Source: CAZQDP01 sp964592375
GTDB taxonomy: Bacteria > Bacillota > Clostridia > RUG12999
NCBI GenBank assembly: GCA_964592375.1
Contig: CAZQDP010000036.1
Coordinates: 1-22,804 of the forward strand
Direction: 5' to 3'
DNA: 22,804 nt
Made by a program: the position numbers and the translations under genes. The notes under the pieces were generated by a model. That model was not told the origin of the DNA, made no database searches, and saw only the letters and a program-made list of their open reading frames with translations. Below, in pieces: positions 1 through 8,316 of this stretch (position 1 is its first letter; each line of letters opens with the position of its first letter).

Positions 1-1097
1 GCCATTTCTTTGAGCCTTTGTATAATGGGGAGCTTTTGGGTGCAAAGCTCTTCGCATTTACCGCAAGCGATGCATTTTTGTGCCTCTGTATGTGCGATGT
101 CCCAGAAGCCTTTCATAAACATCACGCCTGCCCTTAGGTTATTGTTATATATAATGGTTCTGTTATATGAATCCATCATCTTTGGAATAGGCACCTCCAC
201 CGGGCAGCTGTCACAATAACCGCAGCTGGTACATAAGGTGTTGAGCTCTGCTTTTATCTTTGTCTTCATTTTTTCCATTTTCATGTCGTCCATTGGCTGT
301 ACATGCTCTGCCGCCTTGACGTTTTCAACCACCTCTTCTATATTTCCCATACCGGCAATGACGGCCGTTACCTGCTTTTGTGATATGATAAATTTAATAG
401 CCGCCTGCGATAGTGTATCTTCCTCATTTTCCCTGATAAAGGAGAAATAATCAGGAAACTGAGGAATAAGACCGCCTCCTAAGGGATTCATCACAACCAC
501 TCCCATGCCGGCCTTATGGCACGCATTGATGCCTTCCTGCCGATAGGCAAAATTCATTGCATTATATCCCAAAGTGACTCCATCAAATACGCCATCTGCC
601 GCCACCATTGCAATGTCCTCGCTCTTCATATGCGTGGACATGCAAATATGGTCTACAAGCCCTTCCTGCTTGGCTTTTAGAATACCTTCATATAGGCCGC
701 CTTTTTGTAGAGCCTTTTGGTAATCTTCCATGCTGCGCAGACACCACACATGAAAGAAATCGATTTTTTCCTTGCCAAGACGCTTTAAGGAGCGGTCTAT
801 TATTTTGCGCACATCATCTGCGCTAGGCGCCATCCACAAACCGCATTTGGTGGAAACATAGTATTCCCCCTTCATCTGCGAAAACGCGAGTCCAAAGACT
901 TCCTCACTCCTATCGTGACAATAGCCGGGCGCTGTATCAAAGTAATTTACGCCCATTTCATGCGCTTTTATTACAACCGCTGCGCATTCCTCCAATCGTC
1001 CTTCTTTGGTGGCGGCCGGTGCAAACCTCATCCCACCGAAGGAAACGGCTGAGATTTTTTTCCTGTGCGACCATACTCTTTGCATAGCATACGGCAT
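1..1097 (-). CDS. Aldo/keto reductase with C-terminal ferredoxin-like module (3' end cut by window; apparent frameshift near start)
   Basis: A cytoplasmic NAD(P)H-dependent carbonyl reductase of the aldo/keto reductase fold, substrate unknown. Read from the ATG at 1097, about 365 codons are open to the window edge. The usual tetrad is visible at about D54 (YFDTAPGY), Y59, K84 (STKCG) and H116 (FFHVW). The C-terminus carries two cysteine clusters, CTSCGYCDSCP and CIACGKCEELC, typical of the subfamily with two [4Fe-4S] clusters. The start is odd. A second ATG at 1090 has GGAG nine bases upstream and encodes MLCKEYGRTGKK, the family's usual N-terminus, but it is one base out of frame with the ISAVSFGGMRF that should follow. 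The shift falls in a run of seven A (1055-1061), where eight would restore the frame. The ATG at 1097 gives an unbroken frame, but GGAG lies only two bases away. Family assignment is firm; whether the gene is intact is open. Confidence 0.87.
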   Translation of the reverse strand, partial: MPYAMQRVWSHRKKISAVSFGGMRFAPAATKEGRLEECAAVVIKAHEMGVNYFDTAPGYCHDRSEEVFGLAFSQMKGEYYVSTKCGLWMAPSADDVRKIIDRSLKRLGKEKIDFFHVWCLRSMEDYQKALQKGGLYEGILKAKQEGLVDHICMSTHMKSEDIAMVAADGVFDGVTLGYNAMNFAYRQEGINACHKAGMGVVVMNPLGGGLIPQFPDYFSFIRENEEDTLSQAAIKFIISQKQVTAVIAGMGNIEEVVENVKAAEHVQPMDDMKMEKMKTKIKAELNTLCTSCGYCDSCPVEVPIPKMMDSYNRTIIYNNNLRAGVMFMKGFWDIAHTEAQKCIACGKCEELCTQKLPIIQRLKEM

Positions 1098-1110
1098 TTC
1101 TCCTTTATAA

Positions 1111-1230
1111 AAAATAAAAAAAGTGGATGCCAAAGTAAAAGCATAAGTCAAAATGGCTTAATACGTACATAAATCAACCTTATTTAGATTGAAGTACTCT
1201 TTTACTCTGCACCCACTTTATTTTTTTATT
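1111..1230 (-). terminator. Candidate terminator after ileS: long imperfect inverted repeat flanked by T-tracts
   Basis: The gap between ileS (stop at 1254) and the reductase gene holds two inverted arms, about 1114-1141 and 1199-1230. On the minus strand, AAAGTGGGTGC-AGAGTAAAAG pairs with CTTTTACTTTGGCATCCACTTT. That gives about 23 pairs with a few G-T pairs and one bulge, around a loop of roughly 57 bases. The arms continue into A-runs and T-runs on both sides, so a transcript from either strand would form a stem followed by U. The position fits an ileS terminator. The loop is long for a classical intrinsic terminator, so a short palindromic mobile repeat is the main alternative. Confidence 0.5.
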
Positions 1231-1253
1231 GCAACGCGCAAAAACAAGCAATT

Positions 1254-4037
1254 CTACAAGCTGTGGACAACACCTGCACACCTTGTGCACAAGGTGGGAT
1301 GATCTGCATCCTCGCCCACAGTCGTGCTATATATCCAGCATCTTTCACATTTTTCGCCTTCGGCCTGGCTCACCACATAGGCTGCGCCCTTATATTCAGT
1401 ACCGCCATAGGCCCCCTCAGGTGCCTTGCCGCAAGAAAGTGTAACCGTAGATACAATCAAAACCGTGCTTAAAATGCTCTTCACGGATTCTAAAAACGCA
1501 TAATCTTCGCCATCTGCAACGATTTCAACCGCTGCACCAAGGGAATGACCGATGGTTTTATCTGCCCTTGCACTCTCCAGTGCTTTTGAGGCATCTGCCC
1601 GAATGAGCAGTAGCTTATCATATTTGATGCCAAGGTGCTTATCTTCATATTCCTCGATATATTTTGGCATTTCATTAAAAATAACGCTTTCCAAAATATC
1701 TCCTGCGCGGTGTGGCATGATGCTCCATATTTCCTCTGCCGTATAGGAGATGATTGGGGAGAGCATTCGAACAAGACCATCCAAAATGATATACATGGCA
1801 CTTTGGCCACTGCGACGCATCTTGCTATCTGCCTTTTCGGTATACAGCCTATCCTTGATGATATCCAAATAGAAACTGCTCATTTCAACCACGCAGAAAT
1901 TGTGAATGGCGTGATAAAGCGTATGATATTCAAACCGTTCGTAAGCCGCATTTACCTTTTGCGTGAGCTGATTAAACTTTAGTAGTGCCCATTTATCCAT
2001 CTCTTCCATTTCTTTGTATTGCACCATATGTTCATCCGGAGAAAAATCACTGATATTGCCAATGATATATCTACAAGTGTTTCTAATCTTGCGATAACCC
2101 TCTGAAAGCTGGCGGATTAAATCGTTTGATATTTTCACATCCACCTTGTAATCGGAGGAGGCTACCCACATTCTTAAAATATCCGCACCGAACTTTTCGA
2201 TAATGTCCAGTGGATCAATGCCGTTACCTGCTGATTTGGACATTTTTTTACGCTCATCATCAATCACAAATCCATGTGTCAGCACTGCCTTATATGGTGC
2301 TATCCCTAAGTTTGCAACACTGATGAGCAGGGAGGATTGAAACCATCCCCTATATTGGTCATTGCCCTCTAAATACAGGTCTGCCGGATAGTGTAAATTC
2401 TCTCTAGCCTGCAGAACCGCACCAAAGGAGGAGCCACTGTCAAACCATACATCCATAATGTCTGTTTCTTTTGTAAATTCCGTGCAGGAGCAGCTACAGG
2501 CTGTGCCTTTTGGTAGCAGTTCACTTGCAGGACGGATAAACCAAGCATCTGAGCCTTCCTTTTTGAAAATATCGGCTACAGACTGGATACTCTCATCGGT
2601 AATAAGCTCTTTTCCGCAGCTGTTGCAGTAGAAAATAGGAATGGGTACACCCCAAGTTCTCTGGCGGGAAATACACCAATCCGCCCGATCCCTTACCATG
2701 CCGCTGATTCGTTCCTCACCCCAAGACGGAATCCATTGCACCTGCTCAATGGCTTTCAACGCTTCCTTTTTAAATCCATCGATGGAAGCGAACCACTGCT
2801 CGGTTGCTCTATAAATAATGGGCTCCTTGCATCTCCAACAATGCGGATACTGATGATCGAAATGAGAAATGGCAAGTAGTAAATTGTCCTTCTTTAATCT
2901 CTCCACAATCTTTTCATTGCTCTTCGCATAGAAAAGACCTTCAAATTCCCCTGCCTCATGGGTTAACATCCCTTTGTCATCCACAGGAACGATGATGGGA
3001 ATATCTTTATAATTTTTGCAAGCGACATAGTCTTCCATTCCGTGACCTGGCGCGGTGTGTACGCATCCCGTACCAGCTTCTAAGGTAACATGGTCGCCTA
3101 CAATTACAACCGAATCCCTGGAAAGAAAAGGATGGCTGCACAGGATATATTCAAGCTCGCTGCCCTTATGGGTCGCAAGCACACCGTCATTTTGTATGCC
3201 GGCAGTTTGAAAGACGTTATCCACCAGCTCGGATGCCATAATATATGCCTCCTCCCCTGACTTTACAAGACTGTACTCAAAATCAGGGTTGAGCGAAATC
3301 GCAGTATTTCCTGGCAAGGTCCAGGTTGTGGTGGTCCATATAACCACATAAACCTTTTCCTGAATATTTTGAAACAGCCCTTTATCGTCTTTTATAGGGA
3401 ATTTCACAAAAATGGAAGCTGTATTGTCTTCTTGATACTCAATTTCCGCCTCTGCCAGTGCCGTTTCGCAGTCTGCGCACCAGTACACCGGCTTTAGCCC
3501 TTTGTATATAAATCCCTTTTTCGCCATGGTGCCAAAAAGCTCAATTTGCTTTGCTTCAAATTCAGGTGCAAGCGTAAGATATGGATTTTCCCATTCTCCA
3601 ATGACGCCCAGTCTTTTAAATTGCCCTCTTTGATTGTCCACATATTGCAGGGCAAACTCCTTGCATACCTGACGGAACTTGACCGGCCCCGCCTCATGAC
3701 GACTAATCCCTAACTTTTTGATTGCCTGCTTCTCAATGGGCAGACCATGAGTATCCCATCCGGGCACATAAGGAGATCTGTAGCCGGACATATTTTTATG
3801 CCGAACCACAATATCCTTGATGACCTTATTGAGTGTATGCCCCAAATGAATATCTCCATTGGCATAGGGTGGTCCGTCATGCAGAACATAGAGAGGCTTT
3901 TCTTTGTTATGCTCCATCAGTTTATGATATAATCCGCCTTTTTCCCATTTTTCCAAAATACCGGGTTCCTTTTCGGGCAGATTTGCCCTCATTGAAAAAT
4001 CGGTCTGCGGCAGATTCAGTGTTTTGCCGTAATCCAT
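1254..4037 (-). CDS. ileS: Isoleucyl-tRNA synthetase
   Basis: Charges tRNA-Ile with isoleucine in the cytoplasm; class I synthetase of 927 residues, the usual bacterial length. The HIGH-type motif is HLGH at residues 64-67, inside the typical PPYANGDIHLGHTLN stretch. The KMSKS loop is at 598-602. The editing domain lies between them (TTTTWTLPGN near 236-244, HTAPGHG near 328-333). The C-terminal zinc site is formed by C897, C900, C917 and C920 (CERC and CTRC), as in the common bacterial form. The ATG at 4037 follows GGAG by four bases. It lies downstream of divIVA after about 120 bases, the Bacillus subtilis order. A T-box is frequent before ileS in Firmicutes, but I cannot recognise one here. 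Confidence 0.98.
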   Translation of the reverse strand: MDYGKTLNLPQTDFSMRANLPEKEPGILEKWEKGGLYHKLMEHNKEKPLYVLHDGPPYANGDIHLGHTLNKVIKDIVVRHKNMSGYRSPYVPGWDTHGLPIEKQAIKKLGISRHEAGPVKFRQVCKEFALQYVDNQRGQFKRLGVIGEWENPYLTLAPEFEAKQIELFGTMAKKGFIYKGLKPVYWCADCETALAEAEIEYQEDNTASIFVKFPIKDDKGLFQNIQEKVYVVIWTTTTWTLPGNTAISLNPDFEYSLVKSGEEAYIMASELVDNVFQTAGIQNDGVLATHKGSELEYILCSHPFLSRDSVVIVGDHVTLEAGTGCVHTAPGHGMEDYVACKNYKDIPIIVPVDDKGMLTHEAGEFEGLFYAKSNEKIVERLKKDNLLLAISHFDHQYPHCWRCKEPIIYRATEQWFASIDGFKKEALKAIEQVQWIPSWGEERISGMVRDRADWCISRQRTWGVPIPIFYCNSCGKELITDESIQSVADIFKKEGSDAWFIRPASELLPKGTACSCSCTEFTKETDIMDVWFDSGSSFGAVLQARENLHYPADLYLEGNDQYRGWFQSSLLISVANLGIAPYKAVLTHGFVIDDERKKMSKSAGNGIDPLDIIEKFGADILRMWVASSDYKVDVKISNDLIRQLSEGYRKIRNTCRYIIGNISDFSPDEHMVQYKEMEEMDKWALLKFNQLTQKVNAAYERFEYHTLYHAIHNFCVVEMSSFYLDIIKDRLYTEKADSKMRRSGQSAMYIILDGLVRMLSPIISYTAEEIWSIMPHRAGDILESVIFNEMPKYIEEYEDKHLGIKYDKLLLIRADASKALESARADKTIGHSLGAAVEIVADGEDYAFLESVKSILSTVLIVSTVTLSCGKAPEGAYGGTEYKGAAYVVSQAEGEKCERCWIYSTTVGEDADHPTLCTRCAGVVHSL

Positions 4038-4158
4038 TCCATAATTCTCCTATCCTCTTGCAATATTTCATGCCTTGCCGCTCTACATATTTTTGCAAAG
4101 CTTGGCATAGCGGGTAAATGCACGGCATTACCCCTTTTTATACATCCCTTCAAGCCGT
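4038..4158 (-). other. divIVA-ileS spacer with weak hairpins; no T-box recognised
   Basis: This gap of about 120 bases contains a short hairpin on the minus strand (GGGTAA pairing with TTACCC around GCCGTGC) and a second imperfect one nearer ileS (ATGCC with GGCAT; TTGCAA repeated in inverted sense). I see neither the T-box consensus AGGGUGGNACCGCG nor a convincing promoter. It may be a partial regulatory leader or simply spacer. Confidence 0.3.
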
Positions 4159-4608
4159 TTAGCTCTCTGGCATATTTTTTTCTAAGAATTCTGTTTGCGT
4201 CCGCAGTGCAGTAAGCATTTGAATTTTATAGCTGTTCATTTTCGTGATGAGCTCGGCAAACTCTCGCTCCACCTGCGCCACCCGTTTTTGGGCATCCATA
4301 ATCACCTCGGAGGCCTTGCTTTCGGCCTCGGCAATGATAACCTTCGCCTTTTCATTTGCCACTCTTTTCAGCTCATCGCTTGTGCTTTGCGCTACAATGA
4401 GGGTGTTTTGCATGACATCCTCCATCGATTTGTAACGTCCGACAGCGCCGGACAAAGAATTGACCTTATCCTTCAGTGCCACATACTCAATGTAGAGATT
4501 TTTATAGTCCGTAGAGATGGCACTAAAAAATTCATCAACATCTTCACGGTCATAACCACCCAATTTCTTTTTGAACTCTTTATGTTCAAGATCGACAGGA
4601 GTAAGCAT
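4159..4608 (-). CDS. divIVA: DivIVA family protein
   Basis: A cytoplasmic coiled-coil scaffold that binds curved membrane at poles and septa and recruits division or growth proteins. The N-terminus (MLTPVDLEHKEFKKKLGGYD, then REDVDEFF) is the standard DivIVA membrane-binding segment. From about residue 35 to the end the 149-residue protein is mostly heptad-type helix (EKAKVIIAEAESKASEVI). It is a little shorter than the B. subtilis protein. The ATG at 4608 has a good AAAGGGGG site eight bases upstream. It sits 15 bases after ylmH and before ileS, in the usual ylm-divIVA-ileS cluster, which supports a role in division-site or polar organisation. Confidence 0.95.
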   Translation of the reverse strand: MLTPVDLEHKEFKKKLGGYDREDVDEFFSAISTDYKNLYIEYVALKDKVNSLSGAVGRYKSMEDVMQNTLIVAQSTSDELKRVANEKAKVIIAEAESKASEVIMDAQKRVAQVEREFAELITKMNSYKIQMLTALRTQTEFLEKNMPES

Positions 4609-4623
4609 TACAATTGCCCCCTT

Positions 4624-5370
4624 TTATTGATATACTTTTATATTCATTTTCAGTCTGCCCTTTTTGGACTGCCCTACCTCGCCATCAAAAATCATTTTCC
4701 CAAAGCCTCTAACCGAAATGACATCTCCGACCTTTAAGGGCTTTACTCCATTCTCACATGGCACAAAATTCACCATCACCTTGCCGTTTTGGATGATTTC
4801 AGCGGCAGAGGATCTGGATTGATTCAAAACACCTGCCAAAATGCCATCTAATCGATTGGATGCGACGGTGATACACAAGCATTTGAATTCTTTTTTTGCG
4901 CCTGGCACAAATCCATCCTCACATCGCGTCGCGGTAACACTGCAACATCCTACCTTTTCAATCTGTGAGACTAAAAATGCCGCCATTTCATTTGTGCAAA
5001 ATAGTTCGGCACCACTTTTCGTAACCCAAACATCCCCAATGGTTTCCCGCTTGATACCAAGACCCATCAAGGCACCCAAATAGTCCCTGTGGGTGAGTGC
5101 CTCCGGCAGGGAGGCAGTAATTTGTACTGCACAAAAAGGCCAGCTCAGGGCCGTTTCCATATTCACCGGGGAAAAGGCGACCATTTTTCGCTCCGCATCC
5201 TCATATCCGCCCCATACACTACGCACAACACCTTCGCATTTTCCTTCTTTTGACATGATAAGTTGCTGCTCATAGGGGCTCAAAAATTTTGTAAAAAGAC
5301 TTTTTTCATACACAATACATTGCTTTGAAAGCTCTGCACCGCGCTTTCGCATGATGGTATCGCTGTTCAT
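4624..5370 (-). CDS. ylmH: YlmH family S4-domain RNA-binding protein
   Basis: A 248-residue cytoplasmic RNA-binding protein. The C-terminal part (about residues 170-235) is an S4 domain, with NRLDGILAGVLNQSRSSA, then the IIQNGKVMVN strand and LKVGDVISVRGFGK. The N-terminal part matches the YlmH family layout. YlmH has been linked to ribosome-associated quality control as an RqcP-like factor binding stalled 50S subunits; that role is taken from the family. The start ATG (5370) overlaps the TGA of ylmG as ATGA. No strong Shine-Dalgarno site is visible, so translation is probably coupled to ylmG. It lies in the sepF-ylmG-ylmH-divIVA cluster. Confidence 0.93.
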   Translation of the reverse strand: MNSDTIMRKRGAELSKQCIVYEKSLFTKFLSPYEQQLIMSKEGKCEGVVRSVWGGYEDAERKMVAFSPVNMETALSWPFCAVQITASLPEALTHRDYLGALMGLGIKRETIGDVWVTKSGAELFCTNEMAAFLVSQIEKVGCCSVTATRCEDGFVPGAKKEFKCLCITVASNRLDGILAGVLNQSRSSAAEIIQNGKVMVNFVPCENGVKPLKVGDVISVRGFGKMIFDGEVGQSKKGRLKMNIKVYQ

Positions 5371-5651
5371 GAAACGGTATAGGTAAGCTCTGTTAAAAAG
5401 CTGAGTAGCATAAATAAAACGATGGGCGATAAATCAATGGGCAGAGAAGCGAGCGGTGTCTTCGCAAGTACAGCTCGTATGGGTGCAAGGAAAGGTTCGG
5501 TGATGCCATACACAAAATTCATAATTGAATTTAAAAAATTTCCGCCCCCACCAAGCATGGGCATCCACGACAAAATCACCCTTACCAGTATAATGAAACT
5601 CATCACATTGATAAGTGACCTTGCCATATACATGATTTTAAATAAAGACAT
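5367..5651 (-). CDS. ylmG: YggT family membrane protein
   Basis: A small integral membrane protein of 94 residues with two hydrophobic segments, about 10-30 (ARSLINVMSFIILVRVILSW) and 74-92. The central FLNSIMNFVYGITEPFLAPIR is the YggT family signature. The molecular function is not settled; its place between sepF and ylmH suggests a link to division or membrane organisation. The ATG at 5651 is preceded by GAGGAAGGA at normal distance. Its end overlaps ylmH by four bases, a sign of tight co-translation. Confidence 0.93.
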   Translation of the reverse strand: MSLFKIMYMARSLINVMSFIILVRVILSWMPMLGGGGNFLNSIMNFVYGITEPFLAPIRAVLAKTPLASLPIDLSPIVLFMLLSFLTELTYTVS

Positions 5652-5671
5652 TTGGTATCCTTCCTCTTACA

Positions 5672-6109
5672 TTACGAGTTCCACAAAAACCCTTTATTGG
5701 TCAGCTCGTCGCGGAAATCCCCTAATATAGTGACATTGTAAGGTGCAATTAAATAAATATTTGTGGCTACACGCTGGATACTACCACCCAGTGCATAAAT
5801 GGCTCCGCTTAAAAAATCAAATATCTTATGCGCAGTTTCCTTATCGAGCAGCTCAAGATTAATCACAACCGGCTTTCTGTCCTTTAAATGGTCCGCAATT
5901 TCTTTGGACTCATCAAATCCTTCCGGTTGAATGACTACCACTTTAAACTGCGTAGTGGCATTGATATTGACAACCTTGCCTTTACGCCCCGACCCAAATG
6001 AAGTAAACTCCGTCTCGGGCTTGGGTGAGGTTTCATACTCTTCAAATTCTTCGTAACTGTCTGAGCTGATGCCCAGGGTATGAAATATTTTTTTCAACAT
6101 ACCTGCCAT
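5672..6109 (-). CDS. sepF: Cell division protein SepF
   Basis: A cytoplasmic division protein that anchors FtsZ to the membrane through an N-terminal amphipathic helix and assembles into rings. Residues 1-12 (MAGMLKKIFHTL) fit that helix. An acidic, flexible stretch follows (SYEEFEEYETSPKPE), then the SepF core with KPVVINLELLDKETAHKIFDFLSGA and the NIYLIAP strand. I chose the ATG at 6109, giving 145 residues, because AGGGGG lies eight bases upstream. A GTG at 6115 would add two residues but is only two bases from that site. It lies between yggS and ylmG as in B. subtilis (ylmEFGH). Confidence 0.95.
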   Translation of the reverse strand: MAGMLKKIFHTLGISSDSYEEFEEYETSPKPETEFTSFGSGRKGKVVNINATTQFKVVVIQPEGFDESKEIADHLKDRKPVVINLELLDKETAHKIFDFLSGAIYALGGSIQRVATNIYLIAPYNVTILGDFRDELTNKGFLWNS

Positions 6110-6150
6110 CTTCACATCCCCCTGCTAATATTTATTCTCATGCCTAACCA

Positions 6151-6858
6151 CTAAACATAACTACCCGGTATTCTTCTGCCAAAGATAGCAGATCCAACCC
6201 GAATGATATTGGCACCTTCCTCAATGGCAACGCTATAATCCCCACTCATTCCCATGGATAGGTATACCATATTACTATTATTATATTTTTTTTGTCCATT
6301 GTCAACAAAAATTTTAAATAATTGTCGAAAATATTTTCTGGAAGCTTCAGAATCGGGGTTAAGAGGAGGTACTGTCATCAACCCCTGCACCTTTATTCCT
6401 TCCAATATTTCAATTTGTTCGAGCAGCTCTGTGAGTGCAACCGGTGCAATTCCAAACTTGCTTTGCTCACCGGAAACATTCACTTGAATAAGCACATTGG
6501 TCACGAGGTTTTGCATGAGCGACTGCCGTGAGATTTCCCTAGCTACGTGAATGGAGTCTACGGAATGAATAAGCTTCGTCTTTCCCACAACATATTTCAC
6601 CTTATTGGTTTGCAGGTGACCGATTAAATGCACATTCACCGCTTCTTTTGCAAATACATCGTATTTATCCAATAGCTCCTGCACACGGTTTTCTCCGATA
6701 TCCGTAAGACCACCGGTGATGATGGCTTCTGCAATGTCCGCAGTACCTACCGTTTTGGTCACTCCAACTAGCGTAATACTGCCCACATCCACTCCTGCAC
6801 ACTCACAAGCCCTGGCAACTCTTTCTTTTATGTACGCGATGTTTTCCTTGATACTCAT
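6151..6858 (-). CDS. yggS: YggS family pyridoxal 5'-phosphate homeostasis protein
   Basis: A cytoplasmic PLP-binding protein with the alanine-racemase-type barrel. It buffers pyridoxal phosphate and has no established catalytic activity. The PLP lysine is K35 in LVGVTKTV. Other family marks are GENRVQEL, HLIGHLQTNKVKYVV, NVSGEQSKFG, GLMTVPP and the phosphate-binding end LSMGMSGDYSVAIEEGANIIRVGSAIFG (split here only by description). At 235 residues it has the normal length. The ATG at 6858 follows AAAGGA by nine bases. In B. subtilis the equivalent ylmE precedes sepF (ylmF), the same arrangement as here. Confidence 0.96.
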   Translation of the reverse strand: MSIKENIAYIKERVARACECAGVDVGSITLVGVTKTVGTADIAEAIITGGLTDIGENRVQELLDKYDVFAKEAVNVHLIGHLQTNKVKYVVGKTKLIHSVDSIHVAREISRQSLMQNLVTNVLIQVNVSGEQSKFGIAPVALTELLEQIEILEGIKVQGLMTVPPLNPDSEASRKYFRQLFKIFVDNGQKKYNNSNMVYLSMGMSGDYSVAIEEGANIIRVGSAIFGRRIPGSYV

Positions 6859-6873
6859 ATGCTTATATCCTTT

Positions 6874-8058
6874 TTATGTTTTGTTTTTTTTAGGAGAAAC
6901 GATGACCTCATCATATAAAAGAAGGCCGTTTTCACACTTATTATCCTCCTTGGCAATCACAGTATCCTCCGAGCGAAAAATCACCTGCACATTGCGCACA
7001 GATTCACCACCGGGTCTTACTATATAAACAACATCCTTGCCATCCACTTTGCACAGCGCGGTTGCCGGCAACTTAAAGCCCTTGTACGTTTTGCGTATCA
7101 CATCCACATTAACAATGCGGTTGCTAAATATATTGTTAACATAATGAGAGCCGGCAATGCCAATAAGTACTTTATTATCCTCCTGCTCCGATATGCTAAG
7201 CACGGTTCCCTGCACCGTCGCAACTCCTTCGCCGGTCATTCTCAGAGACACCGCAGTTCCATCTTTCATTCCGGCGGCGTTTTCGGCGGAAGTGACAATT
7301 GCCGCCACCCATTGGCTGGAGTCCACCGTCTTGCAAACGGCATAGGGAGAGGCATCCTGCATTCTTTTCCCTTTATTTGCAAGAACGCTTTCAATATCGG
7401 CAATGCGAAGGTTTTGCATGTCACGGATATGCAGCACCTCTTCATATCCGTCCGTACTGTCGAAATATGTTCCGCTATGAGATGCGGTAATCAGACTACT
7501 GCGACTGCCCAGGCGCTTTTCCGCTTCTGACTTTTGCGCCTTTAGCTTTTCTAAGTCCGCTTGGCCGTTGCCGGTCGCATTCTTTTTATCCAGCATCATA
7601 TTAATATCCATTTTCATTCTGCTCACTTGCTGCCCCTTGCCTTGCGATCCATAGAGAGAAACATCAGCGGCAATGGCGGCAATTCGCCTGCTCACCGCCA
7701 CGGCATCCTTGGCAAAGATATCCGCGCTGCCAAGAGACGCCTCCATCTCTTCAATCCGCCTTGCAAGTCGTTGCACCTCCTGCTGTGCCTGCCGGTCAAT
7801 ATCTCCCGCAAACAGATAGGCTACCGTTTGTGTGCGCCCCACCCGCTGCCCGTTTGCAACCACACTTTGCAGTTTGCCCTTTGCATCGGTTTTGAGAGGA
7901 TATTCATCTCTGATAATCACCGCATCCCCATTAAACGCCTCCTCATATGTGCCTATGAGGGCAACGGTTGTTTTGGATGTGCTCGAAATGGCACCATACA
8001 CCCACCATATTCCCATAAAAAGAGTAAATGTGATGATCAGCGGCATTAATCTTTTCAT
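6874..8058 (-). CDS. HlyD-like membrane-anchored periplasmic-adaptor family protein
   Basis: A 394-residue protein with one N-terminal membrane anchor (residues 4-23), after which the chain should lie outside the membrane. A short lipoyl/biotinyl-like segment around 45-85 (GDAVIIRDEYPLKTDAKGKL, then VANGQRVGRTQTVAYLF) precedes a helical, coiled-coil-prone stretch at about 88-185 and beta-rich domains to the end (LPATALCKVDGKDVVYIV). This is the order of HlyD/RND-type adaptor proteins. No transporter partner is next to it, so an export role is not supported by the neighbourhood. Its position between hfq and yggS suggests a role near the envelope or division site, which is inference. The ATG at 8058 follows the hfq stop by six bases, and its AAAGGA is rather far away (about 14 bases), so coupling to hfq is likely. 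Confidence 0.75.
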   Translation of the reverse strand: MKRLMPLIITFTLFMGIWWVYGAISSTSKTTVALIGTYEEAFNGDAVIIRDEYPLKTDAKGKLQSVVANGQRVGRTQTVAYLFAGDIDRQAQQEVQRLARRIEEMEASLGSADIFAKDAVAVSRRIAAIAADVSLYGSQGKGQQVSRMKMDINMMLDKKNATGNGQADLEKLKAQKSEAEKRLGSRSSLITASHSGTYFDSTDGYEEVLHIRDMQNLRIADIESVLANKGKRMQDASPYAVCKTVDSSQWVAAIVTSAENAAGMKDGTAVSLRMTGEGVATVQGTVLSISEQEDNKVLIGIAGSHYVNNIFSNRIVNVDVIRKTYKGFKLPATALCKVDGKDVVYIVRPGGESVRNVQVIFRSEDTVIAKEDNKCENGLLLYDEVIVSPKKNKT

Positions 8059-8064
8059 ATCTGG

Positions 8065-8316
8065 CTATTCATTCCTTTCGGCAAAATCCGTATTATTGAT
8101 CAAATTAACCGGCTTAAAAGGCACCACGGTGGATATCGCGTGCTTGTACACCAATTGCTGGCGTCCTTCGCTTTCTAATACGACGGTAAAGCTGTCAAAC
8201 CCTCGAACCAGCCCCTTGAGCTGAAATCCGCTGATTAGAAATATGGTAACATTGATTTTTTCTTTACGTGCCACATTCAGGAAAATGTCCTGTAGGTTGA
8301 CCACTTGTTTGTTCAT
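8065..8316 (-). CDS. hfq: RNA chaperone Hfq
   Basis: A hexameric Sm-fold RNA chaperone that helps small RNAs pair with messengers. The Sm1 segment (LQDIFLNVARKEKINVTIFL, followed by ISGFQLKGLVRGFDSF) and the Sm2 segment (LVYKHAISTVVP) are both present; YKHAIS corresponds to the family's YKHAIST hallmark. I chose the ATG at 8316 (MNKQVV), giving 83 residues. GAGGTG lies ten bases upstream, and the six extra residues of a longer reading are not Hfq-like. The start lies inside the end of miaA, so the two genes overlap by 53 bases in different frames. The miaA-hfq pairing is conserved in many bacteria. Confidence 0.97.
   Translation of the reverse strand: MNKQVVNLQDIFLNVARKEKINVTIFLISGFQLKGLVRGFDSFTVVLESEGRQQLVYKHAISTVVPFKPVNLINNTDFAERNE

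Noticed and set aside
1490..1810. Minus-strand 106-codon frame inside ileS
   Set aside because: It lies within ileS in another frame, with no independent support.
4038..4158. T-box riboswitch before ileS
   Set aside because: The gap is only about 120 bases and lacks the T-box consensus and a clear antiterminator/terminator pair.
4195..4737. Plus-strand open frame of 180 codons opposite divIVA/ylmH
   Set aside because: It lies antisense to two well-supported genes, has no family resemblance and no suitable ribosome-binding site; a shadow of coding sequence.
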